From NCBI GenBank assembly GCA_013138965.1, contig WTBT01000015.1, forward strand, positions 1 through 50,862: 50,862 nucleotides of DNA, written 5' to 3'. The notes beneath the pieces are model-generated. The model was not told the origin of the DNA, made no database searches, and was given only the letters and a program-made list of their open reading frames with translations. The DNA is from Candidatus Aegiribacteria sp. (GTDB lineage Bacteria; Fermentibacterota; Fermentibacteria; Fermentibacterales; JCC-6). This document shows, piece by piece, positions 36,124 through 42,174 of this stretch (the stretch's first letter is position 1; each line of letters begins with the position of its first letter). The translations under genes and the position numbers were made by a program.

Positions 36124-36170
36124 TAGCTCAGTCCGCCGACAACCTCAAAGAGCCCGTTTACATTATCCAT
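36123..36170 (-). pseudogene. N-terminal remnant of the small membrane-protein gene
   Basis: A 15-residue ORF (AAGGAGGGTGCTACA upstream) reading MDNVNGLFEVVGGLS, close to the start of the intact membrane protein at 35726 (INALFEVTGGLF). It ends exactly where the endonuclease VII gene begins, suggesting the endonuclease gene landed in, or between, copies of this gene. Confidence 0.6.
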
Positions 36171-36192
36171 TGTAGCACCCTCCTTACTTAAA

Positions 36193-36267
36193 TGGGCAAC
36201 CGGGGAGATTTGAACTCCCAATACCCGGAGCCACAGTCCGGTGCTTTACCCTTAAGCTACGGTCGCC
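36193..36267 (-). tRNA. tRNA-His (GTG anticodon)
   Basis: 5' end at 36267. D-arm GCTT/AAGC, anticodon stem CCGGA/TCCGG with loop CTGTGGC (anticodon GTG), T-arm GGGAG-TTCAAAT-CTCCC. The acceptor stem pairs with an encoded extra 5' G opposite C73, the His identity feature. CCA is not encoded. Flanked by an 11-bp inverted repeat that could compete with the acceptor stem. Confidence 0.8.
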
Positions 36268-36286
36268 ATCAGGTTGCCCATTCAGA

Positions 36287-36426
36287 CTCCCCCGGCAGGG
36301 TTCGAACCTGCAAACACAAACCATTGGGACCGTCTAGTCGGGAGGACCTATGGCCACTCATGCCCTACTTTACCCGCGTTTTCAGGTCTTGTGGTTTGTG
36401 GCGTATACCAATTCCACCACGGGGGC
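36287..36426 (-). tRNA. tRNA-like gene with 68-nt insertion in the anticodon arm
   Basis: 140 nt. A 5' acceptor GCCCCCG faces CGGGGG with one end mismatch. The D-arm has the TGGTGGAATTGGTATA form of leucine-type tRNAs, and the T-arm GCAGG-TTCGAAC-CCTGC is normal. Between them a 9-bp helix CACAAACCA / TGGTTTGTG encloses 68 nt instead of a 7-base loop. No ordinary anticodon can be read. Isotype unassigned. Confidence 0.55.
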
Positions 36427-36471
36427 TATTCAGATGTCAAAAAGAGCCATGCCGACTGCCGAGTTGTCAAA

Positions 36472-36530
36472 AGCTGCCGGTAGGAATCGAACCCACGTGT
36501 GCGCACAACTGGCCACCAGCCATCAGCAGC
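36472..36530 (-). tRNA. Short (59-nt) tRNA-like element, non-canonical
   Basis: A seven-pair acceptor (GCTGCTG / CGGCAGC, one G-U) and a T-arm GTGGG-TTCGATT-CCTAC are clear. Only 27 nt lie between them, too few for both a D-arm and an anticodon arm. Possible hairpins there are TGGC/GCCA and TGTGC/GCACA. Could be a decayed or D-armless tRNA; no reliable anticodon. Confidence 0.45.
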
Positions 36531-36537
36531 ATAAATA

Positions 36538-36723
36538 CTAATTAATTAGGTGTATACCCACCACGATCCAGCACCCCAACCACGATATAATGTACCAAGG
36601 CGGAACCTCAATCCCATCTCTAAGATGGGCGGAAATTTGAAGATAGCTAATGAATGTGGCCAATGGGCTCAGGATGCCCCACGCAAACGCAAACATGATA
36701 ATCACAGTAGTAAGCATATTCAT
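36538..36723 (-). CDS. Small membrane protein (61 aa)
   Basis: Two hydrophobic spans (about 5-28 and 42-60) with a short polar turn. Just upstream of the tRNA-like genes in transcription order. Unknown role. Confidence 0.55.
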   Translation of the reverse strand: MNMLTTVIIMFAFAWGILSPLATFISYLQISAHLRDGIEVPPWYIISWLGCWIVVGIHLIN

Positions 36724-36724
36724 T

Positions 36725-36943
36725 CTATACTCCCCATAAAATCCAATCCATGACGTGTCCAGCTACCCGATCACGCTCCGCTTTGTCCGCACACCGCACA
36801 ACACTGGTCATAAGGTGGCCATGCAGCAAAAAGTACACAACAACGTTTGAGATATTTGATATAGTGGGGCACAGAACTGCTACTATATCGGCTATCCGGA
36901 TCATATCACCATTGTCAAGGGTGAGCCATTTTTTATCACACAT
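36725..36943 (-). CDS. Unknown protein, 72 residues
   Basis: Short beta/helix protein (WLTLDNGDMIRIADIVAVL at the start). Its ATG overlaps the upstream stop. No family recognised. Confidence 0.5.
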   Translation of the reverse strand: MCDKKWLTLDNGDMIRIADIVAVLCPTISNISNVVVYFLLHGHLMTSVVRCADKAERDRVAGHVMDWILWGV

Positions 36944-37401
36944 TATTTCGTACTCTCCGCTATCCCCAGCCGCTTCTTCATTTCCTCATGGATCATGCCA
37001 TCAATGTTGAATGCCGCACCACACAGTGCCTCCATTAGGTCAGGCGGGCTCTGATCCGTGGCCTGCCCGGCGATCATGGGGTAGCCCCGCAGGATAAACC
37101 AAAGATCCATGAAATGACGCCAAAAACTCTTGATATATACAGACAGCGGCATACCCTTCTGCCAATTATCGCTGTCCCTCATAGCCCCGTCTGATTGTTT
37201 GCGGTGTTTGTGCATGTACTCCGCGCGTGCCCGCATGGTGAGGGGGGAGAAGAACCCCTCATAATCGAATTTTGTTGTGTCCTGATCGCGGGTGGCCCCA
37301 GAGTCAAACTGCCGTGTTTTCTGCGGTCCTGGACGCCCATAAGATTTCGTCGCTGCTATAAGCTCAAGTGGATTGCTTACGGTGATTGGTTTATCTGCCA
37401 T
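36943..37401 (-). CDS. DUF5664/MazG-like nucleotide pyrophosphohydrolase-type protein
   Basis: 152 residues from ATG 37401 (AGAAGG upstream; earlier starts lack one). Core landmarks GATRDQDTTKFDYEG, DNWQKGMP, FWRHFMDLW and MEALCGAAFNIDGM are in the order seen in phage DUF5664 proteins, a MazG-like helical dNTP pyrophosphohydrolase group. Likely pool or nucleotide-signal cleaning. No PurZ partner was found, so no claim about modified adenine follows. Confidence 0.65.
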   Translation of the reverse strand: MADKPITVSNPLELIAATKSYGRPGPQKTRQFDSGATRDQDTTKFDYEGFFSPLTMRARAEYMHKHRKQSDGAMRDSDNWQKGMPLSVYIKSFWRHFMDLWFILRGYPMIAGQATDQSPPDLMEALCGAAFNIDGMIHEEMKKRLGIAESTK

Positions 37402-37427
37402 CACAACCTTCTTTCTGTCTGGGAGTA

Positions 37428-37449
37428 GGGGCCCCCACACAGGGGCCCC
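37428..37449. repeat. GGGGCCCC hairpin
   Basis: Two copies of GGGGCCCC separated by CACACA form a perfect 8-bp hairpin just upstream of the start of 37401. It would lie in the 5' leader of that transcript and may attenuate or block translation; inferred. Confidence 0.5.
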
Positions 37450-37470
37450 AGGGTGTATGAAGAATGCTCA

Positions 37471-37516
37471 ATAAAAACCCACGACACTACCGGGTTATAA
37501 GTCCGGGCGTCGTGGG
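37471..37516 (-). terminator. Intrinsic terminator (leftward)
   Basis: On the minus strand an 8-bp stem CCCACGAC / GTCGTGGG with an inner CCGG/CCGG pairing is followed by TTTTTAT. A clear rho-independent terminator separating the upstream early genes from the downstream replication block. Confidence 0.8.
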
Positions 37517-37596
37517 AAGCAGGAAGGCCCACGCCGTGCGCGCCCTCTACGGCAGAATGTGGCCGGGGCAGAACCAACCGTGCATATAAAACGTTA

Positions 37597-37664
37597 AACA
37601 GCACTGCGTCGCGGTCAATCCCTTTATAGCATCGATGTGTGTGATTCGTTGGCGCAGTGCTGTT
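37597..37664. repeat. 12-bp inverted repeat, possible operator
   Basis: AACAGCACTGCG (37597-37608) and CGCAGTGCTGTT (37653-37664) are perfect inverses with 44 bp between. The right arm overlaps the stop of the HTH-like gene. Paired operator half-sites or a long hairpin are possible. The 37402-37662 interval holds this, the terminator and the GGGGCCCC hairpin; I see no gene there. Confidence 0.5.
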
Positions 37665-38067
37665 AAAATCTCTGTGCTTCTGATATACTCGGCTCTTTGG
37701 TGTTTGGGGCATCCAGGGGTATCATGTGGTTTAGGCTGGGTAGCCCACGACGTGCTGCTGGATCTACCCCGCACCCCATTACTCCGCACACCCGCCTGAG
37801 TGACGCCCGCACAGCGGATATTGTCATGCCCTCATGTGCAGCAAGTTCTGCTAATGCCCAAGCGGGATAGTTCAACCATATTTCACAATCCCGCACAGCA
37901 ATCTCTTTTAGTGGGTGCGCTTTTAGCGGGAATACTACCCACTCTGGACGTACACACCCACTGCTCTCTCTACCTTGCCGCAGGCTGTTGTATTCTTCCT
38001 GGCTCATTCGCCCATCCGAGACGCATTGTTTCAAAAAGGCTTGTGTTTGTTTTTCGATCTTATCCAT
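37663..38067 (-). CDS. Putative helix-turn-helix regulator
   Basis: 134 residues. A stretch ALAELAAHEGMTISAVRASL (about 70-89) has the spacing of a DNA-binding helix-turn-helix; flanks are polar. It ends beside the inverted repeat and terminator module, which could include its own binding sites. A regulator is plausible, not proved. Confidence 0.5.
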   Translation of the reverse strand: MDKIEKQTQAFLKQCVSDGRMSQEEYNSLRQGRESSGCVRPEWVVFPLKAHPLKEIAVRDCEIWLNYPAWALAELAAHEGMTISAVRASLRRVCGVMGCGVDPAARRGLPSLNHMIPLDAPNTKEPSISEAQRF

Positions 38068-38099
38068 TATACTCCTCTATAAGTACGTCACAGATGCTG

Positions 38100-38366
38100 T
38101 TATATAGTGGGTGCGGGGGGTACATCATCATATGTAGCCGCCGTGTAAAAACTAGTAGCTAAGTGGTCACAAGCATCCCCGGGTATCTCTCGTTTGATGC
38201 GATCTGACCACTCGTCGGGGTGCTTAGCTATCTGGCGCTTAACCTGGCTCAATATCTGCTCATTGATGCGATTTCCTATCTCGTAGGCTTTGGCCAGGCC
38301 GTGCATACCTATGAGCGTAGTAACTATAGTGGTGGCTAATCGCCCAATTGTCGGTTCACTCTTCAT
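38100..38366 (-). CDS. Unknown protein, 88 residues
   Basis: Helical, mildly hydrophobic N-terminus (LATTIVTTLIGMHGLAKAY) and charged middle. Overlaps its upstream neighbour by 11 bases. Not recognised. Confidence 0.5.
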   Translation of the reverse strand: MKSEPTIGRLATTIVTTLIGMHGLAKAYEIGNRINEQILSQVKRQIAKHPDEWSDRIKREIPGDACDHLATSFYTAATYDDVPPAPTI

Positions 38367-38775
38367 CTGATGCCTCCTGCAAGAGCTTCTTATGGTTCGC
38401 CGCTACTGTTATCCGGCTACCCCTTTTTGGCACACCCGACACCATAAAAGGGACGCAATGGCAGGCCATACGGCATATTTGTGCCATAAAGGTCCATTGG
38501 CTCTGAAAAACTCGGGTGTACGTGGGGGTTTTCATTATGTGGTGAATACCGTAGGCCCTGTCTAGTAGACAGGTGTACTTCGTTTCTAGTCCCCTATTCC
38601 GCGCCTCTAGCCACCTGGTATACTCCTCTGCTGCCCAAACAGTCCAGCAACTGTCAAAATGAACATCTGCCGGGATTATGTCCCGGGGCCACACGCCATG
38701 TTTGCGAAGGCCCAGGTATGCCTTACGATGCACCTTATTGTCGATATCAAACCAGTTCTTGAACATCTTCATCAC
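38356..38775 (-). CDS. Unknown protein, 139 residues
   Basis: Aromatic, Trp/His/Cys-rich N-terminal region and basic C-terminus. Start ATGATGAAGATG overlaps the radical SAM stop, so it may be its partner; no motif recognised. Confidence 0.5.
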   Translation of the reverse strand: MMKMFKNWFDIDNKVHRKAYLGLRKHGVWPRDIIPADVHFDSCWTVWAAEEYTRWLEARNRGLETKYTCLLDRAYGIHHIMKTPTYTRVFQSQWTFMAQICRMACHCVPFMVSGVPKRGSRITVAANHKKLLQEASDEE

Positions 38776-39332
38776 TATTCCTCCTCACTTAAATAGTACA
38801 GGTCTTCGCCCTCAGCCAGAGGGCACATGCCGTCAGGGTTAAATGTTTTGGTTAGTATTTGATCCCACACCCCAAAACTCCATGTTATGTCGTGTCGTAT
38901 CTCGCTATTTATCACAAGTCGGGCACTAAAAGGCCGCTTGTGCAATACCCACATACGCTGGATACTGTCTTCAAGTACCCGCAGCCGGAGTGCATCTGCG
39001 GGGTGTACTGGACTGTGTACGGTGTAGGTAATGCCTGACAACTTGTTTAATAGGAGATATGCACCAGATCGCCAACGTGCAGTTGATAGATAGATCGGCA
39101 TACGCCTCTTATACAGAGTTGCCACCACCGACGACGTTCGGGCGAGTAGCCGCTCTGTGTCTAGGGGCTCCCCGCCTGTTATTACGTAGGCATCATATTG
39201 ATTCGGGATCTCTGCTAAGCTGTGGACGGTAGTACAGCCCTCCATAGCGGGGTTGTCGGGGGTGTTACAACAGTAAGAACATCCCCTGGCGCAATCTTTC
39301 GTTACCATTATTCGTGCTGTTCTAAGCATCAC
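38775..39332 (-). CDS. Small radical SAM protein
   Basis: 185 residues. CARGCSYC (Cys 14, 18, 21) is the canonical CxxxCxxC iron-sulfur motif and GGEP is at 53-56, the SAM-contact motif. Later beta/alpha elements are short, so the barrel is partial. Resembles NrdG/QueE-like compact enzymes in layout only; no companion genes for queuosine or ribonucleotide reduction are seen. Reaction unknown. Confidence 0.75.
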   Translation of the reverse strand: MMLRTARIMVTKDCARGCSYCCNTPDNPAMEGCTTVHSLAEIPNQYDAYVITGGEPLDTERLLARTSSVVATLYKRRMPIYLSTARWRSGAYLLLNKLSGITYTVHSPVHPADALRLRVLEDSIQRMWVLHKRPFSARLVINSEIRHDITWSFGVWDQILTKTFNPDGMCPLAEGEDLYYLSEEE

Positions 39333-39570
39333 CCGCCCCCCTTGCTATACATTCCCGGCATTGCCCTATAGCGTCAACAGTGCGCCCTGGGGTATTACAC
39401 TCGTCACAGTGGGTCTGTCGGTTGTCCCATATTGCGGCCAGCAGTTGATAGACACCCTGTAGCGTCTCCCGGTCTTTCTTACGACATTTTCGCCTCGTGT
39501 GTGCTATTCTGCTTAGGACAACAAGTTGTTTGTCTAGTAGAGCATAATCAATTGTATCTTCAATCGACAT
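39322..39570 (-). CDS. Zinc-ribbon protein, 82 residues
   Basis: A helical N-terminus followed by CDEC (about 55-58) and CREC (about 71-74), a zinc ribbon. Overlaps the radical SAM gene. Unknown function. Confidence 0.55.
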   Translation of the reverse strand: MSIEDTIDYALLDKQLVVLSRIAHTRRKCRKKDRETLQGVYQLLAAIWDNRQTHCDECNTPGRTVDAIGQCRECIARGAGDA

Positions 39571-39763
39571 CAGTGTCTCCTACATCTAAAGCAAAGGATT
39601 GGTGCTTCATACCCTCAATATAGGCCCGGTTGGTGTACCCGCCATCAGGTTCGCCAGAGCCCGCCGGTGTGATATTCCACCAGGAGCCGCACGGCGGATT
39701 GTGGTGATACCAAAAATCATAGCCGTTCTCAGTTTTGAGCAGTTTGGTTTTGTGGCCTTTCAT
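39560..39763 (-). CDS. Unknown protein, 67 residues
   Basis: Polar, Trp/His/Gly-rich protein (YDFWYHHNPPCGSWWNI). Preceded by AGGAGGGCACACA-type ribosome site. No family recognised. Confidence 0.55.
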   Translation of the reverse strand: MKGHKTKLLKTENGYDFWYHHNPPCGSWWNITPAGSGEPDGGYTNRAYIEGMKHQSFALDVGDTDVD

Positions 39764-39774
39764 TGTGTGCCCTC

Positions 39775-40020
39775 CTATTCTGCAAGCCCGGCCAGAGCCA
39801 GGCTAACGGATGACTGGTTGTAGGTTGCCCCGTCAGGCGTCCGTGTACCCCCATAGGCACGCATGAACCTATCTATCGCTAGTCGGGGGTAGCATCGGCG
39901 ACCGTCTGTCCTGGGACGATTGATGCACTCCATAGCGAATCGGTAGATGTGTTCATCACTGCCTATCCACAGTGCTACATTCCAGGCGTTCCAACTACGG
40001 TGTCCATTATGCTCTTTCAT
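39775..40020 (-). CDS. DUF7249-like small phage protein
   Basis: 81 residues from ATG 40020 (AAAGGAGCACAGATA upstream, better than 40050). The start NGHRSWNAWNVALWIGSDE is a recurring phage pattern. Function unknown; an early host-takeover role is possible. Confidence 0.6.
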   Translation of the reverse strand: MKEHNGHRSWNAWNVALWIGSDEHIYRFAMECINRPRTDGRRCYPRLAIDRFMRAYGGTRTPDGATYNQSSVSLALAGLAE

Positions 40021-40033
40021 TATCTGTGCTCCT

Positions 40034-40213
40034 TTACAATAATGGCCCATGTCGCGGGTGATCGGGCATTAGGTCGCGCCTTAGGGCAGTGTACTCTGTT
40101 CCGCTGATGATTTTTTCAACATATAGTCCGCCTAGTATGGTGCGTATCCAGGCCAATGGGTCCGGGCCAATCTTCACGCATAGATGAGTCCATCGTTCTT
40201 GTTGTGTTATCAT
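40034..40213 (-). CDS. 59-residue early protein
   Basis: ATG 40213 follows a perfect AAGGAGGT. Small mixed protein (HLCVKIGPDPLAWIRTILGG) with no known motif. Fits exactly between two early genes. Confidence 0.65.
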   Translation of the reverse strand: MITQQERWTHLCVKIGPDPLAWIRTILGGLYVEKIISGTEYTALRRDLMPDHPRHGPLL

Positions 40214-40219
40214 AGCAGC

Positions 40220-40399
40220 TTACCTCCTTCTCTCATGGCCTAGGCATCTGGCGTGTGTCTCCCCACACTTATCGCACGGCCGGTCAAGGTAGAGCGCCTG
40301 TTCGACGGCGTCCGCTTTGCTAGTGGCCGTGACGAACTTCGCCCATTGGCTATTACACCGGCAATTCATCTCAACCTTGTATACGCGGTACTCATTCAT
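40220..40399 (-). CDS. 59-residue zinc-ribbon early protein
   Basis: ATG 40399 with AAGGGGACC upstream. CRC near residue 13 and CDKCG near 42 suggest a zinc site. The stop codon lies inside the AGGAGG of the next gene. Role unknown. Confidence 0.6.
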   Translation of the reverse strand: MNEYRVYKVEMNCRCNSQWAKFVTATSKADAVEQALYLDRPCDKCGETHARCLGHERRR

Positions 40400-40526
40400 C
40401 AGGTCCCCTTACAATTCGCGTTGCGGGTATCGGCCAGTGGAAAGGGCAGATACGGCACCACCGCAGTTGCTCCGATGGCCATTCTGCGTATTTACAGTTT
40501 TTGCACGGTGGTTGTTCTGTTCTCAT
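40392..40526 (-). CDS. First gene of the leftward operon, 44-residue zinc-ribbon protein
   Basis: CKNC (8-11) and CRIC (24-27) form a compact zinc ribbon. Its ATG lies only six bases after the -10 element, so the transcript may begin at or next to the start codon. Its end overlaps the next start by 8 bases. Confidence 0.65.
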   Translation of the reverse strand: MRTEQPPCKNCKYAEWPSEQLRWCRICPFHWPIPATRIVRGPDE

Positions 40527-40532
40527 GGATAT

Positions 40533-40561
40533 AGTATAGCCTATAGATAGGATGGTGTCAA
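40533..40561 (-). promoter_or_regulatory. Strong sigma70-type early promoter
   Basis: TTGACA (40561-40556) and TATACT (40538-40533) are separated by exactly 17 bases. It would drive the long minus-strand block. Confidence 0.85.
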
Positions 40562-40568
40562 GCGGTAA

Positions 40569-40616
40569 CTTAAGAGTTTTGTAACTTTTTATAGTTATGA
40601 AACGCTTAAGAGTTTT
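40569..40616. repeat. 12-bp direct repeats upstream of the early promoter
   Basis: CTTAAGAGTTTT at 40569-40580 and again at 40605-40616, 36 bp apart, with a weaker TTCTTAAGTG at about 40708. Likely regulator or origin binding sites; inferred. Confidence 0.6.
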
Positions 40617-40776
40617 GGGGTTTTGGGTGATTTGTTAGGTAATTTTTGAACAGGTTATCGGGCTGGTTTTTGCTAACTATTTTGTAACTTTGGCTGGTTT
40701 GGTTGTTTCTTAAGTGATCCATAACTATTCTGTGTATTTACCCTAACCTTGCCCTAACCTGATGTCACGCGCTATT

Positions 40777-41040
40777 GGCAAATAATCGGCCTTGGTGGGG
40801 GTGTAAAGCCCGATTTACCCCCTTTACCCCCTTTGCCCCCATGTTTCAGAAAGTCTCTATAGGGGAGGTGTTCAACTTTGTTGATTTTAGTGTTTAGTGG
40901 GCAGTTAACATCGTTGTTGTTATGGGAGTAGTTTGTAACATAGTTGGTGGAGGGTTTGGATTACCCTATCTATTTTTCCTTTAGGTGGGGGTAAAGGAGG
41001 TAATAGTTAGTTTAGAGAGTCTGAGGGCCGATTATTTGCC
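40777..41040. repeat. 15-bp perfect inverted repeat
   Basis: GGCAAATAATCGGCC (40777-40791) and its exact inverse GGCCGATTATTTGCC (41026-41040). Inside, CCTTTACCCCC and GGGGGTAAAGG give a second imperfect inverse pair, so the symmetry is larger than one hairpin. Confidence 0.75.
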
Positions 41041-41250
41041 CCTAGTGAGTGACTTTAGGGTGGGGTAATGGTCGGGGTAATGGGCTAGGTCGAGGTACTA
41101 TGGGGTATAGTAGTGAGTTACGGTGAAAATAGCGTGTTTTGCTACTTCAGGCCATAGTAGGTGATCGAGTCACCACTTTGCGAACCCCAGGAAGGCCCCC
41201 CACACCTCGCTGAAGGGCCGATCGCCGCTAGGGCCGGGGGGTGTCCCGCC

Positions 41251-41490
41251 CTATCTAACATGGACACTAACATGGGCTCGGGGTGCTGTATTGTTGTCAG
41301 CAAGACTCTGGTCGTTCAAGAGATCAGCACATCCATCGACATCCCAGCCCATTTGGGTAAGCAGCGCCAGTGCATCACGCAGCGCCGTATACTCGCTGAT
41401 GCCAACGCCTGACGCCACGTCACTGTATGCCGCGCTGTCGCTGAAGTTGATGTTGTGGTAGATGATCCTGTAGTCGTTGATGGTTCTCAT
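41251..41490 (-). CDS. Small phage protein (79 aa), unknown
   Basis: From ATG 41490 (AAGGAGGATCAGACG). Acidic, helical C-terminal half (ALRDALALLTQMGWDVDGCADLL), beta-like start. A longer reading has no ribosome site. Between 41163 and 41250 I see only an AGGGC-GCCCT hairpin after the stop. Confidence 0.6.
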   Translation of the reverse strand: MRTINDYRIIYHNINFSDSAAYSDVASGVGISEYTALRDALALLTQMGWDVDGCADLLNDQSLADNNTAPRAHVSVHVR

Positions 41491-41510
41491 CGTCTGATCC
41501 TCCTTATGGG

Positions 41511-41723
41511 CTAGTAGTCTGCACATTCCAGGCTGCAATACCGCAAGCCAGGTTCTCTCGAGTAAAAAGCACAGCCACAAGAGAAGCAGGCTATCTTCTG
41601 GTCGCGCCATGCATCCGGGCAGCCATGCTCATGGCACAGCACGCCGTTAATCATGTCCGGGTTGCAACTATCACAGCCGCAGTGCAGGCTTATCTCGTCG
41701 CCGTTCTTATAGTGTGTTCTCAT
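41511..41723 (-). CDS. Cys-rich small phage protein (70 aa)
   Basis: ATG 41723 with AAGGAGAAC. CGCDSC, CHEHGCP, CFSCGC and CSLEC provide many metal ligands. A recurring phage early protein pattern; function unknown. Confidence 0.65.
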   Translation of the reverse strand: MRTHYKNGDEISLHCGCDSCNPDMINGVLCHEHGCPDAWRDQKIACFSCGCAFYSREPGLRYCSLECADY

Positions 41724-41743
41724 TATAAGTTCTCCTTATAGTG

Positions 41744-41821
41744 TTAGCAGAGTGTTATGTATGCCATTGTGGCCAGCAGTACGACTTCGCGGTCTATCAC
41801 GTGTGTCCATAGCCAGTTCAT
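41744..41821 (-). CDS. 25-residue membrane peptide
   Basis: ATG 41821 with AAGGGGGACAC upstream. Hydrophobic (VVLLATMAYITLC). Short, so moderate confidence. Confidence 0.45.
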   Translation of the reverse strand: MNWLWTHVIDREVVLLATMAYITLC

Positions 41822-41834
41822 GCGTGTGTCCCCC

Positions 41835-41981
41835 TTAGCGAGTGTACTTAAGCAGTCGAAACCAGTACATGAGCCTGTCTTTTGTGCCCATGTGTAGCGT
41901 CTCTGTCTCGATGATGCCACGGGCTGTATCGCGTGACATGCCCATGCGCCGTAATTCATAGTATAGCTGTGCGTGAGTCAT
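41835..41981 (-). CDS. 48-residue helical protein
   Basis: ATG 41981 with AAGGACAC. Sequence AQLYYELRRMGMSRDTARGI looks helix-turn-helix-like but is too short to be sure. First gene after the second promoter. Confidence 0.55.
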   Translation of the reverse strand: MTHAQLYYELRRMGMSRDTARGIIETETLHMGTKDRLMYWFRLLKYTR

Positions 41982-42017
41982 TGCGTGTGTCCTTGTCGGC
42001 ACCATTGCCGTACCTAT

Positions 42018-42046
42018 AGTATAACTCATGATCGTGGTAGGTGCAA
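42018..42046 (-). promoter_or_regulatory. Sigma70-type promoter for the 41251-41981 genes
   Basis: TTGCAC (42046-42041), 17-base spacer, TATACT (42023-42018). Same -10 as the main early promoter. Confidence 0.75.
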
Positions 42047-42056
42047 ATTCTTTTTT

Positions 42057-42084
42057 ATTTATTTATTTATTTATTTATTTATTT
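42057..42084. repeat. (ATTT)7 tetranucleotide repeat
   Basis: Seven ATTT units preceded by six T, upstream of the promoter just listed. A GCGCGC-rich alternating stretch follows at about 42099-42113. Confidence 0.95.
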
Positions 42085-42141
42085 GGGTAAGAATGAGCGC
42101 GCACGCGCGCGTTCCTTCTGTGTGTGCGTTCCCGCGAAGGG

Positions 42142-42174
42142 GGCCGTACCACCTTTGAGCAGGTGCCTACGGCC
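42142..42174 (+). repeat. Strong hairpin between the divergent blocks
   Basis: GGCCGTA-C-CACCT / AGGTG-CC-TACGGCC with loop TTGAGC. No U-tract follows, so it is not a standard terminator. Region 42085-42311 carries no gene; near 42280-42296 an ATAGAGG/CCTCTAT palindrome precedes the first plus-strand gene. Confidence 0.7.

Larger units (their letters stand above)
40562..41160. other. Gene-free candidate origin/control region
   Basis: About 600 bp without a convincing gene. Features: two 12-bp repeats near the early promoter, a 15-bp perfect inverted repeat (40777-40791 / 41026-41040), tandem TTTACCCCC units near 40814-40840, GGGGTAATGG repeats near 41055-41085, and a G-rich, T-rich composition. 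It lies near the switch of gene direction. This is the best origin candidate; the call is inference. Confidence 0.5.

Noticed and set aside
36324..36391. Group I intron in the tRNA-like gene
   Set aside because: 68 nt is far too short for the catalytic core of a group I or II intron, so I do not call it one.
18006..40526. Lysogeny genes
   Set aside because: No integrase, excisionase pair or clear repressor-operator system; the HTH-like proteins alone are not enough.
40810..40840. CRISPR array
   Set aside because: The repeats are 9-bp tandem units without spacers.
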